Shown here: positions 16,675 through 25,249 of the stretch, piece by piece
Position numbering within the stretch: position 1 is the stretch's first letter
Layout of the letters: each line of letters starts with the position of its first letter
From: Actinomyces sp.
GTDB lineage: Bacteria; Actinomycetota; Actinomycetes; Actinomycetales; Actinomycetaceae
Length of the DNA: 64,000 nucleotides
Reading direction: 5' to 3'
Assembly: GCA_022649165.1 (NCBI GenBank)
Contig: JALCNR010000013.1
Span: 1 to 64,000, forward strand
The notes under the pieces: generated by a model
Database searches by the model: none
Told to the model about the DNA's origin: nothing
What the model saw: the letters and a program-made list of their open reading frames with translations, nothing else
Program-made: the position numbers and the translations under genes

Positions 16675-17735
16675 CGTGTCTGCCCCTTCTCGGCCGCGGG
16701 CCGCCCGCCGGCGGTGGAGACCACGCGCGCCGGATCCGTCGGGGTCCCCACCGGATCCCTGTGCCTGTTACGCCGCCCGACCCGCACCTTGGTCCGCCTG
16801 GGCCGGTCCCCGTCCCCGATGACGTCGGCGCCGAGGATCTTGATGAAGGCGAAGGCGATGATGAAGATGTAGAGGAACAGCATCATCGCGTACGCCGACG
16901 CGGAGCCGTAGCGCACGTTCGAGGCCTCGTCCTGGACCAGCATCGACCACGTCTCCACCGAGGCCTTGCGCGGACCGATGAGGATGTAGGGCAGGTCGTA
17001 CATCCTCAGGGCGTCGAGGACGCGGAACAGCACCGCCACCACGAGCGCCGGCTTGACCAGCGGAAGCGTGATCCGCACGAACCGCTGCCACACACCCGCG
17101 CCGTCGATCTTCGCGGCCTCGTAGACGTCGTTCGAGATCACCTGCAGGCCGGCCAGCGTGAGCAGTCCGATGAACGGGGCGGTCTTCCAGACGTCGGCGA
17201 TGATGATGGCGAGCTTCGCCGACCAGTTGCCCGTCGACCACAGCACCTGCGTTCCCAGCAAGGTGTTGGCCACACCGTTCGCGTCGAAGATCCACTTCCA
17301 CAGGACGGCCGACACGGCGGTCGGGACGGCCCACGGGATGAGGATCGCCGCGCGCACCAAGCCGCGTCCGCGCATGGCCCGGTTCATGATGAGCGCCATC
17401 GCCATGCCCAGGATCGTCTCGAAGAAGACGGTCACGAATCCGAAGAGCGTCGTGTTGCCGACGGCGTTCCAGAAGCGGGCGGACTCGTCGCCCGTGAAGA
17501 TGTCCTTGTAGTTGTCCAGTCCGACGAACGGCGCGGTCTCGGAGTAGAAGCCGCTCTCGTCGAGGCCGGCGACCCCGAACAGGGAGTCCCTGAGGGCCAT
17601 GACGACCGGGATGACGATGACGACGACGATGACGACGACGGTGGGCAGGACCAGCAGCGCTCCTGTACGAGCCTCGGACCGGGCGCGTTTTGAGGCGCCC
17701 GGCCGGACCTCCTCCACCGCGATGACGGTGCTCAT
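16671..17735 (-). CDS. Maltose-type (MalF) sugar ABC permease
   Basis: 354 residues from ATG 17735 (AAAGGGA about 8 nt upstream). After a 30-residue polar N-terminus come six membrane segments. The EAA motif YEAAKIDGAGVWQRFVRITLP identifies the family. The longer open frame upstream re-reads the binding-protein gene and was rejected. It lies between the binding-protein and MalG-type genes. Confidence 0.94.
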   Translation of the reverse strand: MSTVIAVEEVRPGASKRARSEARTGALLVLPTVVVIVVVIVIPVVMALRDSLFGVAGLDESGFYSETAPFVGLDNYKDIFTGDESARFWNAVGNTTLFGFVTVFFETILGMAMALIMNRAMRGRGLVRAAILIPWAVPTAVSAVLWKWIFDANGVANTLLGTQVLWSTGNWSAKLAIIIADVWKTAPFIGLLTLAGLQVISNDVYEAAKIDGAGVWQRFVRITLPLVKPALVVAVLFRVLDALRMYDLPYILIGPRKASVETWSMLVQDEASNVRYGSASAYAMMLFLYIFIIAFAFIKILGADVIGDGDRPRRTKVRVGRRNRHRDPVGTPTDPARVVSTAGGRPAAEKGQTR

Positions 17736-17761
17736 GGGTGGGTTCCCTTTCTGTCGACAGC

Positions 17762-17792
17762 GGTCCGGGGCCCACCGGGTGGGCCCCGGACC
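17762..17792 (-). terminator. Strong stem-loop after the maltose-type binding-protein gene
   Basis: A perfect 14-bp stem (GGTCCGGGGCCCAC with its complement) and a 3-nt loop start 8 nt after the stop codon. It separates the binding-protein gene from the permease genes. It probably protects the upstream mRNA and partly stops transcription, giving binding protein in excess. Confidence 0.65.
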
Positions 17793-17800
17793 TGGATGGC

Positions 17801-19114
17801 TCAGTTGCCTGTCACCTTCGCCATCGCGGTGTCGAGGGACGCCAGGGCGTCCGCAGGCGTCGCCTCGCCCTGGAGCACGGGCCACAGCGCGTCCTGGATA
17901 GCGGCCGTCGCATCGCCGTACTGGACGACACGGGGACGCGGGTTCGCGTTCTGGATGGACTCCAACAGGGCCGGCAGATACGGGAAGTTCTCGATGTTCG
18001 TCTGGTCCTCGTAGAGGGACTGGGACACAGGGGCCAGGGACTCCTTGTCGAGCAGCTGCTGCTGGACCTCCTCCGAGGAGTACCACTTCACGAAGTCCAG
18101 GGCGGTCGCCTGGTTCTTGCAGTAGCTGGAGATGCCCAGGTTGTGGCCGCCCAGGGAGGACACCCACGGGTTCCCGTCGATCGTCGGCAGGGCCGAGACC
18201 CCGACGGCGTCCTCGCCCAGCGCCTCGGCGCTCAGCACGTACTGGTAGGGCCAGTTGCGGTAGAAGAGGATGCGCCCCGCCTCGAAGGCCGCGCGCCCCT
18301 CCTCCTCCTTGTAGGTGAGCGCCTCCTCCGGGATGAACCCGGATGCGAAGGAGTCCTGGAGCAGCTGCATGGCCTTCTCCGACTCCGGCGAGGACGCATC
18401 GGGCTTGCCGTCGGCGTCGACGATCTCCCCGCCCAGGGTGTTGATGATCTCCACCGCGTTCACGGTGAAGCCCTCGTACTTGTAGTACTGCCCGCCGAAC
18501 CCGGCGATGTCCGCGTACTCGGGGAGGGCCTTGACCTTCTCCCAGTCCGCGACCATGTCATCCCAGGTCGCCGGCGGATCCGTGATGCCGGCCTTCGCCA
18601 GGATGTCCGCCCGGTAGAACAGCAGCCCTCCGTCGGAGGCGAAGGGCACGGCGAAGATCTTGTCCTGGTAGACGCCCGTCTCCCAGACCGCGGGGATGAA
18701 CGACGACTCGTCCACCTCTCCCTCGGGGATCTCCGTGATCCACCCGCGCGCCGCGAACTCCGGCACCCAGATGTTGTCGACCGAGAGCACGCAGTAGGCG
18801 TCCGACTTCGTCTCCGCGTTGTTGATCATCGACTGGCGCTGGCTGTCCGCCTCCGTGGACAGCTCGATCATCGTGACCTTCTCGTCGGGGTGGTCCGCGT
18901 TCCATCCCTCGAGGATCCCGTTGATCTCGCCGGCGTTGTCCTTGCCCTGCACATAGGTGATCGGCCCCCGCCCCTCCAGGGCGGAGCCCGATCCGCTGGA
19001 GCCCGACTCGGAACTGCCCGAGCTGCTCCCCCCGCTGCCGCAGGCGGTCAGTGCCATCGCGGCTGCCGCTCCCATCGCGGCCACGCCCACCACCATTCGC
19101 TTCGAACTGCGCAT
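17801..19114 (-). CDS. Maltose-type sugar-binding lipoprotein
   Basis: 437 residues from ATG 19114, which has GGGAGG 4 nt upstream. A lipoprotein signal ends AMALTACG. A Ser/Gly linker then leads into a type-2 solute-binding fold (ITYVQGKDNAGEINGILEGWNADHP). It should bind alpha-glucosides, judging from the linked GH13 enzyme; this is inference. It is first in the operon LacI-target, binding protein, MalF, MalG, glucosidase. Confidence 0.93.
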   Translation of the reverse strand: MRSSKRMVVGVAAMGAAAAMALTACGSGGSSSGSSESGSSGSGSALEGRGPITYVQGKDNAGEINGILEGWNADHPDEKVTMIELSTEADSQRQSMINNAETKSDAYCVLSVDNIWVPEFAARGWITEIPEGEVDESSFIPAVWETGVYQDKIFAVPFASDGGLLFYRADILAKAGITDPPATWDDMVADWEKVKALPEYADIAGFGGQYYKYEGFTVNAVEIINTLGGEIVDADGKPDASSPESEKAMQLLQDSFASGFIPEEALTYKEEEGRAAFEAGRILFYRNWPYQYVLSAEALGEDAVGVSALPTIDGNPWVSSLGGHNLGISSYCKNQATALDFVKWYSSEEVQQQLLDKESLAPVSQSLYEDQTNIENFPYLPALLESIQNANPRPRVVQYGDATAAIQDALWPVLQGEATPADALASLDTAMAKVTGN

Positions 19115-19187
19115 CGTGCCTCCCTCACATCGTCGTGCGGCCGTCAAGCTGGCCCTCCGGCAGATCATCCTGTCGGATTGCTCTCAC

Positions 19188-19216
19188 AATGTAAGCGTTT
19201 ACGATTCCGCTGTCCA
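19188..19216 (-). promoter_or_regulatory. Promoter of the alpha-glucoside operon
   Basis: On the minus strand TGGACA (19211-19216), a 17-bp spacer and TACATT (19188-19193). The LacI-type operator overlaps the -10. Confidence 0.65.
19189..19204. promoter_or_regulatory. LacI-family operator
   Basis: ATGTAAGCGTTTACGA matches the LacI/CcpA-type consensus WTGNAANCGNTTNCAW at all but one position. It sits on the -10 of the binding-protein promoter and next to the LacI gene, so repression by that protein with relief by alpha-glucosides is likely. Confidence 0.75.
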
Positions 19217-19239
19217 GCGTTCTCCCAGGACGGGTTGTC

Positions 19240-20304
19240 TCAGTTCGCTAACGACGCGGCGGGCGGCGCGGCGGGCGGCGAGGCGTCCGCCGCCTCCGGG
19301 TCGCGCGGGCGCGCCGTCGTCCGGCCCGGCCTCAGGCGGCCGTGCACCAGCGTCGTCTCCGGCACAGCGCCCCCGCCGATGATCTGGAGCAGCAGATCGG
19401 CCGCCATCGCCCCCATCTCCGCGGGATCCTGGACCACCGTGGTCAGCTGCACCCAGGGATCCGTGTCGTCCCCGTCCACGCCGATGATCGAGATGTCCTC
19501 GGGCACGCGCAGCCCGTACTCCGACAGCGCCACCATCGCCCCGGTCGCGATCATGTCGGCGGCGGCGAACACGGCCGTGACGTCCGGGCGGCGCCCCAGC
19601 AGCTCCAGGACCGCGTCGTGCCCGCCGCGCACGTCGAAGAACGAGTTCACCACCAGATCGGGACCGTGCTCCAGCCCCTCCTCGACAAGGACGTCGCGCC
19701 ATCCCTCCAGGCGCTGCCCGCCCGGCGCGTTCGGCTCCAACTCGTCGCGCGACCCAGAGATGTAGGCGATGACCCGGTGGCCGAGGTTGACCAGATGCCG
19801 CGTGGCGATCCGGCCGGCCTCCCGGTCGGCCAGGCTCACGCTCGCGAAGGGCGGGCTCGGGTTGCCCACGGCGATCACCGGCACGCCCAAACCGGCGACC
19901 TCGCGCGTCTCCTCGTCCGTGAGCGGCAGAGACACGTTGACCACGCCGTCGATGCGACGGCGCAGCGAGGCGACGTCGACGTCGTAGTCCGGGCGCCCAC
20001 GCACGGCGGAGGCCGACAGGACGGCCGTCAGGAGGCCCGCGGACTGCAGGCGCCGCTGGGCCCCCTCCAGGACATTGGCCGAGAACCACTCGTTGAAGGT
20101 CGGCACGATCACCGCGATCATGCCCGTGTGCCCGGTGGCCAACGCCTGAGCCGTCGGCGAGACCACGTACCCCAGCTCCCGCGCGGCCTCGAGGACCTTG
20201 TCCCGGGACCTCTTCGAGACGCCGTCCAGCCCCCGCATGGCGCGCGAGACGGTCGCGGTGGACACCCCGGCCCGCGCGGCGACGTCCTCGATCGTCGAAG
20301 CCAT
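19240..20304 (-). CDS. LacI-family regulator of the alpha-glucoside operon
   Basis: 354 residues. The HTH is STIEDVAARAGVSTATVSRA (residues 3-22), followed by the hinge helix and a sugar-binding core with GMIAVIVPTFNEWFSANVLEG. The C-terminus is Pro/Ala rich. ATG 20304 has TAGTCT 7 nt upstream and no ribosome site, which suggests a leaderless mRNA. The stop lies about 125 bp from the start of the binding-protein gene, with which it is in tandem. Its probable target is the operator at 19189-19204. Confidence 0.93.
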   Translation of the reverse strand: MASTIEDVAARAGVSTATVSRAMRGLDGVSKRSRDKVLEAARELGYVVSPTAQALATGHTGMIAVIVPTFNEWFSANVLEGAQRRLQSAGLLTAVLSASAVRGRPDYDVDVASLRRRIDGVVNVSLPLTDEETREVAGLGVPVIAVGNPSPPFASVSLADREAGRIATRHLVNLGHRVIAYISGSRDELEPNAPGGQRLEGWRDVLVEEGLEHGPDLVVNSFFDVRGGHDAVLELLGRRPDVTAVFAAADMIATGAMVALSEYGLRVPEDISIIGVDGDDTDPWVQLTTVVQDPAEMGAMAADLLLQIIGGGAVPETTLVHGRLRPGRTTARPRDPEAADASPPAAPPAASLAN

Positions 20305-20311
20305 GGGAATG

Positions 20312-20317
20312 AGACTA
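20312..20317 (-). promoter_or_regulatory. Leaderless-type -10 of the LacI gene
   Basis: TAGTCT, 7 nt before ATG 20304. Confidence 0.55.
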
Positions 20318-20384
20318 TCCCGCCGCGGTCGGCGGCGTCCGCCGCGCGCGGGGCCCGGACGCCCCGGGGCGCCGCCCGCCGGGC

Positions 20385-21287
20385 TCAGCGCTCCAGGATG
20401 GCGCGCATGACGGCCGCCGCGCCGTCGTGCTCGACCGCGCCCGTCACCGCATCCGCGTGCGCCCTGACCTCCTCGGACGCCCCGCCCATCGCGACGCCGT
20501 GCGCCGCCCACCTCAGCATCGGCACATCGTTGGTGCCATCGCCCACGGCCACGGTCCCCGCCGCCGGGACGCCCAGCTGATCGGCCAGGTCCTGGAGCCC
20601 CGTGGCCTTCGTGCACCCGCGCGGCCCGATGTCGACCCAGGACGTCCAGCCGACCGAGTACTCGAACTGGCGGTCGAGCCCCAGGCCGCGCACGAGGGCG
20701 TCGAAGTCCTCGCGGTCCATCCACGGGGCCCGCCCGATGAGCTTCGCGGTGAGCCGCCCTCGAAGATGCGGGACGGACATCACCCAGCAGTCCTCCACCA
20801 TCTCGCCGGCCGGGAACTCCCTCGACACGTAGTACCCGTCCAGGTCCTCGACGCCGAGGATGATGTCGGGGACCGCGCTGAGGAGCGCGTCGATGGCCGG
20901 GGACGGATCGAAGCGGTGGAGGGCGACCACCTCCGCCCCGTCCTTCAGCGCCGGGTCCCAGCGGGCCGTCACGGCCCCGTTCGAGCACACGGCCCATCCG
21001 CGGTCCGTCTCGACATAGTCGAAGACCGGGCGCACGGCGTTCATCCCCCGCCCCGAGGCGATGACGACGTTCGCCCCGGCCTCGACCAGGTCGCGGAACG
21101 CGGCCCGCACCCGGGGGGACGCGCCGTCGGGCCGCAGCAGCGTCCCGTCCACGTCCAGCGCGACCAGCACTCGGGACAGGTCGCGGGGGAGGTCGGCGGG
21201 CAGCGCGGCCCGGGCCCGGTCCACCAGCTCGCCGAAGGCGACGGGGGCCTCACCGGAGGGAGGCGGCGTCAGGATGGAGATGCTCAC
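20385..21287 (-). CDS. HAD-superfamily phosphatase (Cof type)
   Basis: 300 residues. HAD motif I is ALDVDGTLLRPDG (Asp nucleophile near residue 48), and motif IV is VAVGDGTNDVPML near residue 255. The cap between them is of the Cof (C2) type, acting on phosphorylated sugars or cofactors. The GTG start at 21287 lies 16 bp after the serS stop without a clear ribosome site, so it is probably coupled to serS. The substrate is unknown. Confidence 0.88.
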   Translation of the reverse strand: MSISILTPPPSGEAPVAFGELVDRARAALPADLPRDLSRVLVALDVDGTLLRPDGASPRVRAAFRDLVEAGANVVIASGRGMNAVRPVFDYVETDRGWAVCSNGAVTARWDPALKDGAEVVALHRFDPSPAIDALLSAVPDIILGVEDLDGYYVSREFPAGEMVEDCWVMSVPHLRGRLTAKLIGRAPWMDREDFDALVRGLGLDRQFEYSVGWTSWVDIGPRGCTKATGLQDLADQLGVPAAGTVAVGDGTNDVPMLRWAAHGVAMGGASEEVRAHADAVTGAVEHDGAAAVMRAILER

Positions 21288-21303
21288 GCGGCCGTCGCGC
21301 CCC

Positions 21304-22587
21304 TCATCGTCCCGACGCCGGGGTGAGGGCCTCCAGGCCCCCCAGGTAGGGGCGCAGCGCCTCGGGCACGCGCACCGAGCCGTCCGGCAGCTGGTGGTTC
21401 TCCAGCATCGCGACGATCCACCGGGTCGTCGCGAGCGTCCCGTTGAGCGTGGCCACGGGATGCGTCTGCCCGTCGGCCCGCTTCTCGCGGATGCCGAGGC
21501 GGCGGGCCTGGAAGGTCGTGCAATTCGAGGTCGAGGTGACCTCCATGTACCGTTCCTGGGTGGGCAGCCATGCCTCGCAGTCGAACTTCCGGGCCGCCGA
21601 GGTCCCGAGGTCCCCCGCGGCCGTGTCGATGACGCGATAGGGCAGCTCGACCTTCGCCAGCATCTGCTCCTCCCACGCCAGGAAGCGGGCGTGCTCCTCC
21701 TCCGCGTCCTCGGGGCGGCAGTAGCTGAACATCTCCGCCTTGTTGAACTGGTGGACGCGGATGATGCCGCGCGTGTCCTTGCCCGCGGCCCCGGCCTCGC
21801 GCCGGTAGCACGTCGACCACCCCATGTAGTGGAGCGGCCCGTCGGAGAGGTCCAGGATCTCCCCCATGTGGTAGCCCGCGAGCGCGACCTCCGACGTCCC
21901 GGTGAGGTAGAGGTCGTCGGCGGGCAGGTAGTAGATCTCCTCGGAGTGCTCGTTGAGGAACCCCGTGCCGCCCATGACCTCGGGCGTGACCAGGGTCGGC
22001 GTGATCATCGGCGTGAACCCGGCGGAGACGGCCTGGTCCATCGCCATCGTCAGGAGGGCCAGCTCCAGGCGCGCGCCGATCCCGGTGAGGTAGTAGAAGC
22101 GCGAGCCCGACACCTTCGCGCCGCGCTTGACGTCGATCGCGTGCAGGCCCTCGCCCAGCGCCAGGTGGTCCTGCGGCGCGAGGCCCTCCGCGGCGAAGTC
22201 GCGGGGCGCCGGCCCCTCGTGGCGCAGGACGACGTAGTCCTCCTCGCCGCCGGTGGGCACGCCCGGCAGGATGATGTTGGGGATCGCGCGGGCGAGCTGA
22301 TCCGCACGGGCCCCGACCTCGTTCGCGTGGGCCTCCGCGGCCTTGACCTGCTCGGCGAGCTCCTTCGCATGGGCGAGGACCGCGGGGCGCTCCTCCTTCG
22401 GGGCCCTGCCCACCGACCGGGAGACCTCCTTCTGCCGGGCGCGCAGCGACTCGAACGCCTGCAGGGCCTCGCGCCGTTCGGCGTCGGCGTCAAGGATCCG
22501 GTCCACCAGTGCCGGATCGGCGCCGCGCGCCCGTTGTGAGGCTCGGGCCGGTTCGGGGTCGTCACGCAGCGCACGCACATCGATCAT
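21304..22587 (-). CDS. serS: Seryl-tRNA synthetase
   Basis: 427 residues, class II aminoacyl-tRNA synthetase charging tRNA-Ser. An N-terminal coiled-coil arm (about 25-105) begins after [11 protein letters not shown]. Motif 2 contains [20 protein letters not shown] and motif 3 lies near [18 protein letters not shown]. The usual SGLA-type serine pocket residues read NGTLATTRW here. ATG 22587 is preceded at 6 nt by TACCAT and not by a ribosome site, so the mRNA is probably leaderless. Divergent from the lipid kinase gene. Confidence 0.96.
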   Translation of the reverse strand: MIDVRALRDDPEPARASQRARGADPALVDRILDADAERREALQAFESLRARQKEVSRSVGRAPKEERPAVLAHAKELAEQVKAAEAHANEVGARADQLARAIPNIILPGVPTGGEEDYVVLRHEGPAPRDFAAEGLAPQDHLALGEGLHAIDVKRGAKVSGSRFYYLTGIGARLELALLTMAMDQAVSAGFTPMITPTLVTPEVMGGTGFLNEHSEEIYYLPADDLYLTGTSEVALAGYHMGEILDLSDGPLHYMGWSTCYRREAGAAGKDTRGIIRVHQFNKAEMFSYCRPEDAEEEHARFLAWEEQMLAKVELPYRVIDTAAGDLGTSAARKFDCEAWLPTQERYMEVTSTSNCTTFQARRLGIREKRADGQTHPVATLNGTLATTRWIVAMLENHQLPDGSVRVPEALRPYLGGLEALTPASGR

Positions 22588-22593
22588 GGCTCC

Positions 22594-22599
22594 ATGGTA
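22594..22599 (-). promoter_or_regulatory. Leaderless-type -10 of serS
   Basis: TACCAT, 6 nt before ATG 22587. Confidence 0.6.
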
Positions 22600-22678
22600 G
22601 CCGGGCCCGCGTCGGCGCCCTCGTGGGGTCCGGCGACGCTCCCGTTCTCCGGGACGGGCCACGCGGGACGGCATGCCA

Positions 22679-22684
22679 TAGGCT
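22679..22684 (+). promoter_or_regulatory. Leaderless-type -10 of the lipid kinase gene
   Basis: TAGGCT, 6 nt before ATG 22691. Confidence 0.6.
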
Positions 22685-22690
22685 TCCCTC

Positions 22691-24013
22691 ATGACGGCAC
22701 TGGTCTGGGCATGGCTGGCGGTCGCGGTGGTCCTGGCGGCGGGGACCGTGGTCCTCAGCAGGTGGTTGATGTTCCGCGACGCGCGGGAGGCGCAGCGGGC
22801 GGCGGCCCTGCTGGAGCCCGAGCCGGCGGACGACCCGCAGCGGGGGCGTCCTCGTCCCTGGGTCATCGTCAACCCGTCGAAGCACGACGACCCCGCGGCC
22901 TTCCGCGAGGAGGTGAACGCGCTGGCCGCCGAGCGCGGCATCCCCCACGTCCACTGGATCGAGACGACCCCCGACGACCCGGGCACCGGCCAGGCGCTGC
23001 GCGCCGTCGAGCTGGGCGCGTCCGTGGTCATCGCGGCGGGCGGGGACGGCACGGTGCGGGCAGTCGCCGCCGGCATGGCCCACACGGGTGTGCGCATGGG
23101 CATCCTGCCGGTGGGCACCGGCAACCTCCTGGCGCGCAACCTGGGTCTGCCTCTCTCGGATACCGCCGCCGCCTTGGGCATCGCTCTGGGCGACACCCAC
23201 CAGGCCGTCGATCTCGCGTGGCTGCGCGTCGAGGACGCCGACGAGCGCTCCGGCCTGCCCGCCGAGGGCGGGCTGGTCGCCGACGCCGGCGCCCCCTCGA
23301 TCCGTCCGCTGCCCGAGGGCCTCGCGGAGCCCCGGCCCGACGAGTACGCCTTCGTCGTCATCGCCGGTCTCGGCTTCGACGGGGAGACCATGGCGGGCAC
23401 CGATCCGGACCTCAAGAAGAAGGTCGGTTGGGCGGCCTACGTCCTCTCCGCGTTCAAGGCCCTCCGGGCGCGCCGCGTGCATGCGCGGGTCAGTCTGCGC
23501 GGCGCCGCCCCGGTGCCGGAGGAGGACGCGGATCGCGCCGACGAGGCGGGCGCCGCGGGCCGGGGTTCCTCCCCGGATCCGGCCCCCCGCGGGGACGGGG
23601 GCGAGGACGGGGACGGCTCTCCTCTGCTCACCGAGGACTCCGAGTTCACGGCCCGCACCGTCATGTTCGCCAACTGCTCCGATCTGCCCTATATCGTGCT
23701 GGTGCCCGACGCGAGCCTCAACGACGGGCTGCTGGACGTCGTCGCCGTCGACACCCAGGCCGGGGTGCTGGGCTGGGCGAACCTGTCGCGCAAGGTCCTC
23801 CTCCAGGGTGCCGGGGTGCCCGCGGACAACCTGCCGACAGGCCTGGGCAGCATCGACTTCCGCCAGGCCCGAGGCGCCACCGTCACCGTCGACGCGCCCG
23901 AGGTCGTCCAGGTGGACGGGGACGCCATCGGCTCGGCGCGCACCGTCCACGCCCGTGTGGACGCCGGCGCCCTCGACGTGTCGGTGCCCGCGCCCTCGGT
24001 CACCGCCGTCTGA
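22691..24013 (+). CDS. Diacylglycerol kinase-like lipid kinase (DagK/YegS family)
   Basis: 440 residues. One N-terminal membrane segment (residues 3-25) precedes the catalytic domain. This carries [12 protein letters not shown], the nucleotide loop [15 protein letters not shown] near 120 and [12 protein letters not shown] near 140. An acidic, low-complexity insert of about 45 residues (near 275-320) is unusual and splits the second half. The enzyme phosphorylates diacylglycerol or another lipid at the inner membrane face. The mRNA is probably leaderless. Confidence 0.9.
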   Translation: MTALVWAWLAVAVVLAAGTVVLSRWLMFRDAREAQRAAALLEPEPADDPQRGRPRPWVIVNPSKHDDPAAFREEVNALAAERGIPHVHWIETTPDDPGTGQALRAVELGASVVIAAGGDGTVRAVAAGMAHTGVRMGILPVGTGNLLARNLGLPLSDTAAALGIALGDTHQAVDLAWLRVEDADERSGLPAEGGLVADAGAPSIRPLPEGLAEPRPDEYAFVVIAGLGFDGETMAGTDPDLKKKVGWAAYVLSAFKALRARRVHARVSLRGAAPVPEEDADRADEAGAAGRGSSPDPAPRGDGGEDGDGSPLLTEDSEFTARTVMFANCSDLPYIVLVPDASLNDGLLDVVAVDTQAGVLGWANLSRKVLLQGAGVPADNLPTGLGSIDFRQARGATVTVDAPEVVQVDGDAIGSARTVHARVDAGALDVSVPAPSVTAV

Positions 24014-24024
24014 GAACCGCGACA

Positions 24025-24099
24025 GCGCCCGACGCGAGGTTCGGCGACCGGATCGGCCCCCAGAGCCTTCCGGAAGACGTTCAACCTCGCGCTGGGCGC
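24025..24099. repeat. 75-bp inverted-repeat element, copy A (terminator-like)
   Basis: Arms 24025-24041 and 24083-24099 form a 17-position stem: 15 Watson-Crick pairs, one G-T, one mismatch, with a 41-nt interior. It starts 11 nt after the lipid kinase stop and ends 24 nt before the pheA stop. A second copy of the same length is at 60936-61010. Confidence 0.6.
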
Positions 24100-24123
24100 C
24101 TCCGGCCTCCGTGAACCCCGCGC

Positions 24124-25170
24124 TCAGCGCCCCAGCGGCCACTCGGCCGGGCCGTCGAAGGACGTCGTCCCGTCCCCGCCGCGCAGGATCCCCTTGACCC
24201 AGGCGCGCCCCGCGCGGAAGTCCCCGTCGGCGGTGCCCGGCAGGACTGTCGCGCGCACCCCGTCGACGCGGGGATAGGAGCCCATGAAGCGCACGTCCGG
24301 CGAGTATCGGTGCAGGCCGACCAGCGCCGCCTGGACGCGCTCCTCGGCGATGTGGCCGACGATGTCGATGGAGAAGGTGTAGGACCCCAGGTGGTCGCCG
24401 GCCGGGCGGGACTCGATGCGCGAGAGGTCCACGCCTCGCACGCTGAACTGCTCGAGCATCGTCAGCAGCGATCCGGCCTCGTTGTGCGGCAGCGCCACTT
24501 GGATCGTCGTCTTGTCTGCGCCGGTGGGCGGGGGCAGCGCGCCGGGAGGCGACACGACGATGAAGCGGGTGACGGCGCCGGGCTGGTCGTTGATCCCGGA
24601 GTGCATCGCCTCGAGCCCGTAGCGCTGGGTGGCCGAGGCCGGGCACAGCGCCGCGTCGAAGGTCGTGTCCCCCTGCGCCAGCAGCTCGGCCCCCGCCGCC
24701 GTGGAGGTCGCCGGAACGTGGATGATGCCCGGGAAATGCTCCTCCAGCCACATGCGGCATTGGGCCCAGGCGTGGGGGTGCGTGCCGACCCGTCGGACGT
24801 CCGCCGGGTCCGTCCCGGGGCGCACCGCCACATCGAAGACCACGGGCACGACGATCTCGGCGACGATGAACAGCGGCCTCCCGGTGGACAGCGAGTCCAG
24901 CGTCGCGTTGACGCCGCCCTCTACCGAGTTCTCGATCGGCACGACGGCGCGGTCCGCCGCCTCCCGGCGAACGGCGTCCAGCGCGGCCGGCGCGGAGGTC
25001 ACGGGGATGAGCTGCGCGCCGCCGGGCGCCACCTGCCAGACGGCCTGCTCGGAGAAGGTGCCGAAGGGCCCGAGGAACGCGATCCGGACGTGGTCGCCTG
25101 CGGGAGGCGGGCCGGGCAGGTTGGTGGTCGGGTGCGGCGTCCGGTTGGGCGCGGTCTCGGGGGTGCTCAC
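24124..25170 (-). CDS. pheA: Prephenate dehydratase
   Basis: 348 residues; converts prephenate to phenylpyruvate in phenylalanine synthesis. The start RIAFLGPFGTFSEQAV and the block VVPIENSVEGGVNATLD are the dehydratase signatures. A C-terminal ACT domain (about 225-310) with LSRIESRPAGDHLGSY provides phenylalanine feedback control. I chose GTG 25170: GGAGG abuts it with zero spacing and cannot work as a ribosome site, whereas TACCCT lies 6 nt upstream, fitting a leaderless mRNA. Confidence 0.93.
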   Translation of the reverse strand: MSTPETAPNRTPHPTTNLPGPPPAGDHVRIAFLGPFGTFSEQAVWQVAPGGAQLIPVTSAPAALDAVRREAADRAVVPIENSVEGGVNATLDSLSTGRPLFIVAEIVVPVVFDVAVRPGTDPADVRRVGTHPHAWAQCRMWLEEHFPGIIHVPATSTAAGAELLAQGDTTFDAALCPASATQRYGLEAMHSGINDQPGAVTRFIVVSPPGALPPPTGADKTTIQVALPHNEAGSLLTMLEQFSVRGVDLSRIESRPAGDHLGSYTFSIDIVGHIAEERVQAALVGLHRYSPDVRFMGSYPRVDGVRATVLPGTADGDFRAGRAWVKGILRGGDGTTSFDGPAEWPLGR

Positions 25171-25176
25171 CCTCCA

Positions 25177-25182
25177 AGGGTA
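25177..25182 (-). promoter_or_regulatory. Leaderless-type -10 of pheA
   Basis: TACCCT, 6 nt before GTG 25170. Confidence 0.55.
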
Positions 25183-25249
25183 CGAGGACGGCGCCGCGCG
25201 CCGGACCGGCTTCCAGTGGGCGGGCCGGTGATGCGGCGTGCCGCCCGGC

